Source: DASWRT01 sp036403035
Lineage (GTDB): Bacteria > Pseudomonadota > Alphaproteobacteria > ATCC43930 > CGMCC-115725
DNA length: 7,178 nucleotides
Assembly: GCA_036403035.1 (NCBI GenBank)
Contig: DASWRT010000307.1
Coordinates: forward strand, 1-7,178
Direction: 5' to 3'
The notes under the pieces are model-generated. The model was not told the origin of the DNA, did no database searches, and was given only the letters and a program-made list of their open reading frames with translations. Positions 1 through 6,074 of the stretch are shown in pieces. How positions within the stretch are numbered: position 1 is the stretch's first letter; every line of letters starts with the position of its first letter. The position numbers and the translations under genes are program-made.

Positions 1-1250
1 CGGTCGGCTGCCTCCAGCTCCGCGGCGAATATCTGTACGTCGCCCAGGGCAGCGGCGGCATGGAGGCCTACGACGTGGCGAGCGTCGCCAACAAGGGCAT
101 CTCGGAGCGCATCATTACCGCGCCGTTCTCGCCCCTGGGCCAGGACACGCACATCCGGTCGAAGAACGCGACTTGCGTGGCGTTGCCGACCAACCAGCCG
201 ATCAACCCGCTGCGCAACCAGGGCGACCTGATGCGGGTAACGAACCAGGAGCAGCCTTTCCACCCGATCTACAACTACGCGTTCATCACGGACGCCGAGG
301 AAGGGCTGATCGTCACGAACGTCGACACGCTCCAGGACGGCGAGCCGCGGAACAACTTCCTGACCCGCGCGCTGACCTGGAACGAGGGCGGCATCCTCCG
401 GGGGGCCCGCCACCTGACGATCGCCGGCTATTACTTCTACGTCGCCGCCGACGCGGGAATCGTCGTGCTCAACATGGACGACCCGATGCACCCGAAGGTC
501 GTCACGGTGATCCCGATGAACGACGCGCGGGCGACGGCGCTGCAGTTCCGCTATCTTTTCGCGCTCGATCGCGACGGGCTGCATGTCGTCGACGTGACGA
601 ACCCGGAGGCGCCGAAGGTCGTCCCATCAGCGTTCGTGCCGTTCCAGGATGCGCGGCGCCTCTACGTGGCGCGTACCTATGCCTACGTTGCGGCGCGCCG
701 CGAGGGCTTGGCGATCGTCGACGTCGAGAATGCGGAGCGGCCGAAGATGTACATGAAGTACACGGCGGACGGGCGGCTCAACGACGCGCGCGACGTGATT
801 GTCGGCACGACCAACGCCTCGCTGTTCGCCTACGTCGCTGACGGCGCGAACGGCATCAAGGTGCTCCAGCTCACCTCGCCGGACAGCCAGCCGAACTATT
901 ACGGCTTCTCGCCCGATCCGAAGCCGGAGCTGATCGCGTCGTACAAGACCAGTTCGCCGGCGACGGCCCTGTCGAAGGGTCTCGACCGCGACCGCGGCGT
1001 CGACGAGACCGGCAACCAGATCGCGATCTTCGGCCGCATCGGTTCCCGTCCCTTCACCCTGGAGGAGCAGCGCTACCTCTACATGGACGCGAACGGGAAC
1101 CCGTGGTTCGTCACCGACAAGGTGCGCCGCGAGGACTTCATCCCGGCGGGCGGCGTGCGTCCCGCTTCCCGGACGACGAAGCCGCTCACCGGGCCCGGGC
1201 CGCGCGCGGAGGCAGGTCCGCGGCGGCCGGGCGAGACGGCGGTGCGCTGA
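1..1250 (+). CDS. LVIVD-repeat beta-propeller protein, C-terminal part (5' end outside window)
   Basis: The frame is already open at base 3 and runs to TGA at 1248-1250, giving 415 visible residues; the ATG at 60 is internal, because the residues before it (LRGEYLYVAQGSGG) already form a repeat strand. Six repeat units are visible, each an aromatic-rich strand, a short turn and a hydrophobic strand: EYLYVAQ/GMEAYDV, NYAFITD/GLIVTNV, YYFYVAA/GIVVLNM, RYLFALD/GLHVVDV, TYAYVAA/GLAIVDV and LFAYVAD/GIKVLQL. Several are followed by D/NP..PKVV linkers. This is the LVIVD repeat pattern, known to fold as a beta-propeller in surface or secreted proteins. A non-repeat region follows (LYMDANGNPWFVTDK), then a basic Pro/Gly/Arg-rich tail. 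No CxxCH haem motif or membrane segment is visible. The N-terminus is missing, so a signal peptide cannot be judged. Function is unknown; binding or surface display is inference. Confidence 0.8.
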   Translation, partial: VGCLQLRGEYLYVAQGSGGMEAYDVASVANKGISERIITAPFSPLGQDTHIRSKNATCVALPTNQPINPLRNQGDLMRVTNQEQPFHPIYNYAFITDAEEGLIVTNVDTLQDGEPRNNFLTRALTWNEGGILRGARHLTIAGYYFYVAADAGIVVLNMDDPMHPKVVTVIPMNDARATALQFRYLFALDRDGLHVVDVTNPEAPKVVPSAFVPFQDARRLYVARTYAYVAARREGLAIVDVENAERPKMYMKYTADGRLNDARDVIVGTTNASLFAYVADGANGIKVLQLTSPDSQPNYYGFSPDPKPELIASYKTSSPATALSKGLDRDRGVDETGNQIAIFGRIGSRPFTLEEQRYLYMDANGNPWFVTDKVRREDFIPAGGVRPASRTTKPLTGPGPRAEAGPRRPGETAVR

Positions 1251-1341
1251 TCGCCTCCTGAGAATAGGTCCTCCAGCGCCCGCGCCGGCTTTCGCGGCCG
1301 ATTCTTCCCTTGCATTTTCGGATGAGAGGGAAATCGCCGCG

Positions 1342-1351
1342 TATTGCAATA
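1342..1351. promoter_or_regulatory. AT-rich perfect palindrome upstream of the cupin gene
   Basis: TATTGCAATA is a perfect 10-bp palindrome in the otherwise GC-rich 185-bp gap between the LVIVD gene and the cupin gene, 84 bp before the cupin start. Its position would suit an operator or part of a promoter. I found no convincing -35/-10 pair around it, so the role is speculative. The rest of the gap shows no other clear signal. Confidence 0.2.
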
Positions 1352-1435
1352 GTCCGAACGGCTTATCGACCCGCTGCGCATCGCCCATAAACTGAAGTGC
1401 CTGATCTCCGTCATTCCGGCCGGAAGGGAGGGCGC

Positions 1436-1813
1436 ATGTCGGTGGCTGCGGTGAAGAAGGTGAACCTCGCCGAGGCGTTCCGCTGTTTCGGCGATGCGTG
1501 GATCCCGCGGGTCGCGGGCGAGGTCAACGGCACGCAAATCAAGCTCGTCCGGCTCCGGGGCGAGTTCTTCTGGTACCGCCACGACACCGAGGACGAACTG
1601 TTCCTGGTGGTCAGCGGCAAGCTGCTGATGCGCTTCCGCGAGAAGGATATCAGCGTCGGCCCCGGCGAGTTCCTGATCGTGCCGCACGGCGTCGAGCATA
1701 TGCCGGTCGCCGAGGAGGAATGCGAGGTGATGCTGCTGGAGCCGCGCACCCTCTCCGATGCCGGCAGCGTCGAGGACGAGCGAACGCTCCGCGACCTCGA
1801 ACGGATCGACTGA
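1436..1813 (+). CDS. Small single-domain cupin protein
   Basis: This 125-residue protein is one conserved beta-barrel (cupin_2 type). The ATG at 1436 is preferred because GGAAGGGAGGG lies just upstream (1422-1432); an in-frame GTG at 1397 would only add a poorly structured, basic N-terminal stretch. Motif 1 is W46-Y-R-H49-D-T-E-D-E54 followed by LFLVVSGKL. Motif 2 is G75-PGEFLIV-P83-H-G85-VE-H88. Close relatives usually carry WHHHxxEDE in motif 1; here the first metal-ligand His position is Tyr47, while H49, a glutamate (E52 or E54) and H88 remain. Such small cupins are cytoplasmic and bind a metal or small ligand; the substrate cannot be told from the sequence. The gene is on the same strand as the LVIVD gene but 185 bp away, and convergent with the gsp genes, so no functional link is shown. 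The cupin fold is secure, the role unknown. Confidence 0.85.
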   Translation: MSVAAVKKVNLAEAFRCFGDAWIPRVAGEVNGTQIKLVRLRGEFFWYRHDTEDELFLVVSGKLLMRFREKDISVGPGEFLIVPHGVEHMPVAEEECEVMLLEPRTLSDAGSVEDERTLRDLERID

Positions 1814-1825
1814 TGCGGCACCGGC

Positions 1826-1841
1826 CGCGCCGCCGGGCGCG
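1826..1841 (+). terminator. GC hairpin just downstream of the cupin gene
   Basis: A perfect 6-bp stem CGCGCC/GGCGCG closes a GCCG loop, starting 13 nt after the cupin stop codon. No T-tract follows (the next bases are CCTTGTCGG), so it lacks the standard intrinsic terminator form. It might aid transcription end or 3' mRNA protection. In DNA this GC-rich such stems also arise by chance. Confidence 0.25.
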
Positions 1842-1957
1842 CCTTGTCGGCCGTCAGTCAAGCCCGTGTGGCGCGATGCCTGAGCAAGGCCCGCTCGGCA
1901 TCGACCGGCGGCAAGAACCTGAAGCGGAGATCGGGGGGAAGAGGAAAAGAAAGTTCA

Positions 1958-2081
1958 CGCCTTAACGCGAAGGCCGCAAAGGGTTCGCAAAGGACGCGAA
2001 GCAAGTTGTTCCGTGCGCCGCAGGCGCGCAGTCATTCCCTCGCGACCGTTGCGTGCACTTTGCGACCTTCGCGTTAAAGCG
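1958..2081. repeat. 24-bp inverted repeat pair with 76-bp spacer
   Basis: The left arm (1958-1981) and the reverse complement of the right arm (2058-2081) match at 22 of 24 positions; both contain TTAACGCGAAGG followed by CGCAAAG. The spacer (1982-2057) carries a second CGCAAAGGACGCGAAG-like unit and a short CGCCGCAGGCG palindrome. The design resembles dispersed intergenic repeats built from CGCAAAGG/GCGAAGG units that occur in several bacterial groups. It sits at the convergent 3' ends of the cupin gene and gspN and may fold in transcripts from either side. Copy number in the genome is not visible from this window. Confidence 0.75.
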
Positions 2082-2088
2082 TCCTTTC

Positions 2089-2142
2089 TTCGATATCCCG
2101 TCGATCCCCAATCATCTCCCCGATCCCCGATTCAAATTCCGC
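2089..2142 (+). repeat. GATCCCC-rich dispersed repeat, copy 1
   Basis: This 54-bp stretch contains CGATCCCCAATCAT and CCCCGATCCCCGATTCAAAT. It matches the reverse complement of 7124-7178 at 47 of 55 aligned positions (7 mismatches, one 1-bp gap). It begins 7 bp after the right arm of the neighbouring inverted repeat, so the two may be parts of one compound element. It lies 61 bp beyond the gspN stop codon. Confidence 0.85.
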
Positions 2143-2203
2143 TTTTAGGAATCAAGGCCGGCATCGGTCGAGGCCGAGGGCATGACGCGGTCGGACGACG
2201 GCC

Positions 2204-2674
2204 TTAACGTTTCCCCTGCGTCAGGATCGCTTCGCCGCCCTGCGGCGAGACGAGGCGGACGCGGTCGCGCTCGATGCGGTCGACCGTCCAGCCGCCGTCG
2301 AGCTTGTCGCCCTCGGCCGCCCGCACGGTCCGGTTCGCTGCGGTGTCCCTCAGGATCGCCGTCTTCCGCGAGCCGATCGCGAGGATGCCGTCGAGCCGCA
2401 GGCTCGGTGTCCGCACGGCGACCGCAACTGGTGCGGCAATGCCGGGACGCCGTGTCGGCGAGAAGAGCGGGCGCGCCGCGATGTCGGCGAACGAGTCGAG
2501 CGGCGGTAACGCGAGCCGGCTTTCGAGCGCCGCACCTGCCGCCGCCCCCGGCGCTGCCGGCGCGCCGCCGGGCGTCACCGGCCCTGCCTCGGACAGGAAC
2601 GGCCACGCGGCCAGGACGGCGAGCGCCGCCGTCGCGGCGGCAAGCACCACGGACAGACGGGTACCCGGGCTCAT
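2204..2674 (-). CDS. gspN: GspN/GspC-like T2SS inner-membrane protein, short form
   Basis: This is a 156-residue bitopic protein and the last gene of the gsp run. Residues 1-30 form a signal anchor (VVLAAATAALAVLAAWPFL). An Ala/Pro-rich linker follows (about 31-55). Then comes PPLDSFADIAARPLFSPTRRP (57-77) and a small beta domain (about 90-156) with LRLDGILAIGSRKTAILRD and GWTVDRIERDRVRLVSPQGG. The 'RPLFSPTRRP' plus beta-strand layout is that of the homology region of GspC, which contacts the N0 domain of secretin GspD in the periplasm. There is no PDZ or coiled-coil domain after it, and it is much shorter than classical GspN (about 250 residues). The ATG overlaps the gspM stop by 4 nt (ATGA). 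It is named gspN by position; a short GspC equivalent is an equally good description. The stop is TAA at 2204-2206. Confidence 0.75.
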   Translation of the reverse strand: MSPGTRLSVVLAAATAALAVLAAWPFLSEAGPVTPGGAPAAPGAAAGAALESRLALPPLDSFADIAARPLFSPTRRPGIAAPVAVAVRTPSLRLDGILAIGSRKTAILRDTAANRTVRAAEGDKLDGGWTVDRIERDRVRLVSPQGGEAILTQGKR

Positions 2675-3276
2675 GCCGGCCGCTCCCGGAATGCGAGGAT
2701 GTCGAGCTGGAGATCGAGCGGCGCGGCGGTTGCGCCTGCGCCCGCCGTGCCGTTCGCTGCGGCGGCGGCGGTGCCGGCGCGTGATTGCAACCGCAGCGTG
2801 TCGACGACGAGCACGGGGCGGGCGCTCTCGACGGCGTGCAGGAACCGGCTCAGCCCCGCAACGTCGCCGGTGCCGCGCAGCCGGAGGCGCAGCCGTTGCA
2901 GCGCCGGGGCGTCCTCGCGCGGCAGCACAGCGACGCCCTGTAATTCGATGCCCGCCGTTGCGGCGAAGCCCTTCAGCCGTTCCTGGATCAGCGAGGCCGC
3001 CTGCGCTTCCGACAGGTCCGGCGCCACGAGGAGCGCGGCGAGCGGCGACGCGCCTCCCGCGTCGCCGTCGCCGGCTTCCGCGGCAAGGCGCCGGTACTGC
3101 GCGGCGAGCGACGTCGCGGCGTCCACCTGCTCTGCCGACGCCGCGAGCCAGTCCTGGTAGGGCACGACCAGCCCGGCATAGAACACCGCGCCGACCCCGG
3201 CAAGGATCGCCAGCGCGGCGAGCCGCGACCCCATCCGGCCGACCGCCGCCGCTCCCGCCGTGCCGCCGCCGCTCAT
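2671..3276 (-). CDS. gspM: T2SS assembly-platform protein GspM (b-type)
   Basis: This 201-residue bitopic inner-membrane protein belongs to the T2SS assembly platform, where GspM partners GspL. A short Gly/Ala-rich cytoplasmic N-terminus is followed by one membrane helix (about residues 18-38, LAALAILAGVGAVFYAGLVV). A helical stretch follows (about 39-68, QDWLAASAEQVDAATSLAAQYRRL). The periplasmic ferredoxin-like domain covers about 88-198: EAQAASLIQERLKGFAATAG, then LRLRLRGTGDVAGLSRFLHA and VLVVDTLRLQ. The layout fits the 'protein M subtype b' family rather than the enterobacterial GspM. An Ala/Gly-rich insert (169-184) interrupts the last strands. ATG at 3276 overlaps the gspL stop by 4 nt, and its own stop overlaps the next start by 4 nt, so translation is coupled in both directions. 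Confidence 0.85.
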   Translation of the reverse strand: MSGGGTAGAAAVGRMGSRLAALAILAGVGAVFYAGLVVPYQDWLAASAEQVDAATSLAAQYRRLAAEAGDGDAGGASPLAALLVAPDLSEAQAASLIQERLKGFAATAGIELQGVAVLPREDAPALQRLRLRLRGTGDVAGLSRFLHAVESARPVLVVDTLRLQSRAGTAAAAANGTAGAGATAAPLDLQLDILAFRERPA

Positions 3277-4436
3277 TGCGCCGATCCTCCCTCGGCGGCG
3301 AGCGTCAGGGCGAATTGGAAGACTTCCAGCCCGGTCTGCGGGTCGCGCGTGATCGGGGCGCGATAGGAGACGCGCGTGAACGGCCCCGCGGTTTCCAGCG
3401 GACGGACCAGCGACGCGGCGGAGGGCGCCAGCCCCTCGATCACGATCTCCCGGCCGGAGAGCGACAGCGAGGTGAGCCAAGCGCCGTCCGGAATCGTGCG
3501 TGTCAGCGCTAGAAGGATCTCCAGCGTCCCCGGCTGCCCTGCCTTGGCGGCGAGGATCGCGCGGCGCTGCGCCTCGGATGCGGCGCGTCGCGTCTGCGCC
3601 GTGCGCGCCGCATCCGCCGCCGGCCGCAGGGCGGCGATCTCGCGCTCCGCGGCGGCGAGGTGCAACCGGTCGGCCGCGAATGGCGCGGCGGCCGCGGCTG
3701 CGGCCGCGAGCAGCAGGGCGGCGGCGAGGCCGCGGTTGGCCGTGGTCCAGACGGTCGGACGGGCCGCCGCGGGCAGCAGCGACCGGCGCACCGCGTCGTG
3801 CAGCGGCGCGCTCCCCGGCTCTACGACGGCGACCGCGTCGAGTCCGGCCGCCGCCATCTCGCGGCGGAGCGCGTCGACGCGGTCGCGCGGCGCGGCGACG
3901 ATCCGCACCTCGGCGAACGCGGCCTGCGCCGCCGCGGCGGCTGCGCCGCCGCCGCCGTTTCGGGAAGCCGCGACGGGCTCGTACCGGTAATAGAGCCGGT
4001 CGGCAGGGAAGGGAGTGTGGCGGCCGATCTCGAACGGCAGCACGGCGTCCAGCCTGTCCACCGTGGCCGCCGGAAGGCGCAGCGTCTTCTGCAGCACGAG
4101 GTCGGCGGGCAGGACGAGGACCGCCGGGATCGGCGCGGCGCCGCGGCGCCGCATGCCGGTCAGCGCCCGAACGGCCTGCTCGCCGTGCGCCGCGATCGTG
4201 TCGCGGTCCAGCACGCCGATCTCGTCGGCCGCACCACCGCCGCGCGCCTCGCGGAAGAGGCGCCATCCGTCGCCATCGACCGCGACCGCGACGGAGGGCG
4301 ACGTGCGCAGCAGGCGGCCGAGCGCGCCGTCGCCGAGCATGGCCCGCATCTCGGCGAGCCACCAGCGCCAAAGCGTGCCGCCGGCCCGGCCGAGATTGAC
4401 CTCGCGCCGCAGCGCCCGCGCCAGAGGAGACGACAT
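3273..4436 (-). CDS. gspL: T2SS assembly-platform protein GspL with PilN-like C-terminal domain
   Basis: GspL is the inner-membrane platform protein that recruits ATPase GspE and pairs with GspM. This one has 387 residues. The cytoplasmic half (about 48-206) is actin-like/PilM-like and includes VLVLPADLVLQKTLRLPAAT and VLPFEIGRHTPFPADRLYYR. An Ala/Leu membrane segment follows (about 236-253). The periplasmic half (about 256-380) is PilN-like: a helix with AAEREIAAL, then LTRTIPDGAWLTSLSLSG, IVIEGLAPSAASLVRPLE and FTRVSYR. The N-terminus LWRWWLAEMRAML (22-34) is probably amphipathic. ATG at 4436 is the first normal start after the upstream in-frame region and gives a family-like length; its ribosome binding site is weak. 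It is separated from gspK by 79 bp, unlike its overlapping neighbours, and a candidate promoter lies in that gap. Poly-Ala and poly-Gly tracts (161-172, 237-251) are unusual in degree. Confidence 0.85.
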   Translation of the reverse strand: MSSPLARALRREVNLGRAGGTLWRWWLAEMRAMLGDGALGRLLRTSPSVAVAVDGDGWRLFREARGGGAADEIGVLDRDTIAAHGEQAVRALTGMRRRGAAPIPAVLVLPADLVLQKTLRLPAATVDRLDAVLPFEIGRHTPFPADRLYYRYEPVAASRNGGGGAAAAAAQAAFAEVRIVAAPRDRVDALRREMAAAGLDAVAVVEPGSAPLHDAVRRSLLPAAARPTVWTTANRGLAAALLLAAAAAAAAPFAADRLHLAAAEREIAALRPAADAARTAQTRRAASEAQRRAILAAKAGQPGTLEILLALTRTIPDGAWLTSLSLSGREIVIEGLAPSAASLVRPLETAGPFTRVSYRAPITRDPQTGLEVFQFALTLAAEGGSAQ

Positions 4437-4474
4437 CGGAGAAACCGCGAAACGTACGTGTGGAGTATTTCTAA

Positions 4475-4503
4475 ACTCTAGAGAAACGATGCGGCCATGA
4501 CAA
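4475..4503 (-). promoter_or_regulatory. Candidate sigma70 promoter for gspL-gspM-gspN
   Basis: On the minus strand TTGTCA (4503-4498, 5 of 6 matches to TTGACA) is followed after 17 bp by TAGAGT (4480-4475, 4 of 6 matches to TATAAT). Transcription would begin around 4468, about 30 nt before the gspL ATG at 4436. The local sequence is AT-rich for this genome and includes the 8-bp palindrome CTCTAGAG (4477-4484), which overlaps the -10 region and could be an operator half or chance. This is the only gap in the J-K-L-M-N run that is not a 4-nt overlap. Confidence 0.45.
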
Positions 4504-4515
4504 TCACACCGCGCG

Positions 4516-5421
4516 CTATCCCGACGGCTCGCGCCATGCGAGGACGAGGTAAGGACGTTTCGCATCCCCGGTCAGGCGCACGACGGCTTCCGCCTTGGCG
4601 CGGCCGCCCCCGGCGCTCCGCGCGCTCGCGGCGATCGCGAAGACCTGCGCCGCCGAGACCGAGAAATAGCGCCGGTCGCGCAGCAAGTCCGCATCCGGGT
4701 CGCCGCTCAGCAGATCTTCGCGCCAGTCGGCGCCGTGCCGGGTCTCGCGGCGGGCCAGGATGGAGTCGACGATGTCCGGGGCGAGCGTCGGCACGGCCAG
4801 CAACGCCTCGCGGCCGGCGGCGCGCGGATCGATCGTCACCGCGCCGGAATGCACGGTCGCGGCGGGCGCCATCCGGAGATAGAGCGCGTTGGTGACGCCG
4901 GGCACGAAACGCAGCTCCTCCAGCGCGGCGAAGAGGCCGGGCGTGACGCCGCTCGGCACGCAGCCCGCCGGCAGGTATCCGCGCCGCTCGACGATCGCGC
5001 AGGCGATCCGCTGCGCCTCCTCGGGCGGTGCGCCGGCTTCGACGGCGAGCCCGGCGAGCAGCTCCGGCGGTGCTTCGTTCAGGTCGATCTTGCCGCCTTC
5101 GTCCCGGATCGCGACGGCGACGTCGGCGCCGTCGCCACTTTTCCACGTCTCGGGCGCGCCATCGAAACTCCGGACGGCGCCGCCCTGCGCCGCCGCGGCG
5201 AGCAGGCGGCGCAGGCCGAGCTGCACGCCCGCCTCGGCGGCGAGCCGCGCCCGCGCGTTCTCGACGGCGTTGCGCGCCAGCAGGGTCTGGCTGCGTCCGG
5301 CGAGCCCGATCGCGATCACCGCGACCGCGACGAGCGCCAGCCCCCACAGCACGACGACCAGCGCGACGCCGCGTTCGCGGCGGCGCTCGGGTCGGCGCGG
5401 CTGCCCGCTCCGTCGGCTCAC
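4516..5421 (-). CDS. gspK: T2SS minor pseudopilin GspK
   Basis: GspK is the large minor pseudopilin that caps the pseudopilus tip together with GspI and GspJ. This one has 301 residues, close to the family norm. A basic leader (1-18, ending RERRG-like RRRERG) is followed by the cleavage site G18/V19 and the helix VALVVVLWGLALVAVAVIAI. As is typical of GspK, the Glu at mature position 5 found in other pseudopilins is absent. The GspK-specific motif DEGGKIDLNEAP (107-118) is present, followed by an alpha-helical domain (about 119-180, with cysteines 141 and 154) and a C-terminal alpha/beta domain ending in YLVLAWREPSG. It should be inserted in the inner membrane and processed by prepilin peptidase GspO, whose gene is not in the window. 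The GTG start at 5421 overlaps the gspJ stop by 4 nt (GTGA); the stop is TAG at 4516. Confidence 0.9.
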   Translation of the reverse strand: MSRRSGQPRRPERRRERGVALVVVLWGLALVAVAVIAIGLAGRSQTLLARNAVENARARLAAEAGVQLGLRRLLAAAAQGGAVRSFDGAPETWKSGDGADVAVAIRDEGGKIDLNEAPPELLAGLAVEAGAPPEEAQRIACAIVERRGYLPAGCVPSGVTPGLFAALEELRFVPGVTNALYLRMAPAATVHSGAVTIDPRAAGREALLAVPTLAPDIVDSILARRETRHGADWREDLLSGDPDADLLRDRRYFSVSAAQVFAIAASARSAGGGRAKAEAVVRLTGDAKRPYLVLAWREPSG

Positions 5422-6074
5422 AGCCCGTGCTCCGCCGCCCACAGCCGGATCACCGTGTCCGGCCAGGCACCCGGCGTTTCGCCGTCGAGCTGGAGCGTCA
5501 CCCGCACGAGGTCGGGCGGCCAGCGCATGCCGTCCCAGCTCTCCTGCCATGCCGGCGGCGTCGCCGGGTCGGTGCGGCCGAAATAGGCGAGGCGGAACGC
5601 GACGACGTTGCGCGCCAGCACCGTCCGCTCGAAGCCGCCGACCTGGCCGGCCGAGAGCGCCTGCCGCGTCAGCACGAGGCTCCGGTCGCCGCCGCGGTTG
5701 CCGCTGCCGCTGCCGCCGCCGCCCTCGTCGAGAACCAGCCAGACCCGGTAGAGCCCCGGTCCGGTCGGCCCGTCCAACGCATAGAAGGTCATCGCCTGCG
5801 CCGAGCCGGTGAGCGGACTCTCGGTCGCGAACACGTTGCTCGCCGGATAGGTCGCGGCGAGCTGACGGCGCAGCAGGTAGTCGATCTGCTGCCGCCGCTC
5901 CAGCACCGACGCGTCCGCCTCGACGCGCGCCATGCCGCGGAAGCCGAGCCCGATCGCCGAGAACAGCACGACGACGAGGCTCGCCGTCAGCGCCAGCGCG
6001 ATGATCATCTCGACGAGCGTGAAGCCGCGCTGCCGGGCGCGGCGGCGGCGGTAGCGCCGGGAGAGCGGCGTCAT
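5418..6074 (-). CDS. gspJ: T2SS minor pseudopilin GspJ
   Basis: This 218-residue minor pseudopilin belongs to the GspI-GspJ-GspK tip complex. The leader is strongly basic (MTPLSRRYRRRRARQRG) and is cleaved at G17/F18, followed by FTLVEMIIALALTASLVVVL with the conserved Glu at mature position 5 (E22). The soluble part has the GspJ layout: a helix with RRQQIDYLLRRQLAA (60-74), the strand MTFYALDGPTGPGLYRVWLVL, and a late stretch VVAFRLAYFGR...W. It ends PDLVRVTLQLDG and TVIRLWAAEHGL. A Gly/Ser-rich insert (118-129, GGGGSGSGNRGG) forms a flexible loop coded by CCG/CTG-rich DNA. ATG at 6074 overlaps the gspI stop by 4 nt (ATGA), and its TGA overlaps the gspK GTG in the same way, indicating coupled translation. 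Confidence 0.9.
   Translation of the reverse strand: MTPLSRRYRRRRARQRGFTLVEMIIALALTASLVVVLFSAIGLGFRGMARVEADASVLERRQQIDYLLRRQLAATYPASNVFATESPLTGSAQAMTFYALDGPTGPGLYRVWLVLDEGGGGSGSGNRGGDRSLVLTRQALSAGQVGGFERTVLARNVVAFRLAYFGRTDPATPPAWQESWDGMRWPPDLVRVTLQLDGETPGAWPDTVIRLWAAEHGL

Larger units (their letters stand above)
1814..2203. other. Gene-free convergent region between the cupin gene and gspN
   Basis: This 390-bp stretch separates two convergent genes. I find no credible gene in it: the open frames crossing it are rich in Arg/Ser, have no recognisable domain and run through repeat sequence. It contains the hairpin after the cupin gene, a 24-bp inverted repeat pair (1958-2081) and a GATCCCC-rich dispersed repeat (2089-2142). 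The centre also has short direct CGCAAAGG units at about 1976 and 1986. No clear intrinsic terminator for the gsp genes is visible. Confidence 0.7.

Noticed and set aside
1269..1305. Intrinsic terminator after the LVIVD gene
   Set aside because: Only about 4-bp stems with mismatches can be drawn around GCCGGCTTTCGCGGC, and no T-run follows directly.
1397..1435. GTG at 1397 as the cupin start
   Set aside because: The ATG at 1436 has a good GGAAGGGAGGG site upstream; the extra 13 residues are basic and unlike a cupin N-terminus.
627..1861. Minus-strand open frames across the LVIVD and cupin genes
   Set aside because: They overlap well-supported + strand genes with clear repeats or cupin motifs and show only low-complexity Arg/Ala sequence.
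1958..2142. CRISPR array
   Set aside because: The repeats are inverted and degenerate rather than evenly spaced direct repeats, and no cas-like gene is present.
1844..2207. Small + strand open frames in the 390-bp gap
   Set aside because: They run through the inverted repeats and have no recognisable domain or credible ribosome binding site.
2182..4500. Long open frames on the + strand opposite gspN, gspM and gspL
   Set aside because: They are antisense shadows of the gsp genes, rich in Arg/Pro/Ala with no domain, as expected in GC-rich DNA.
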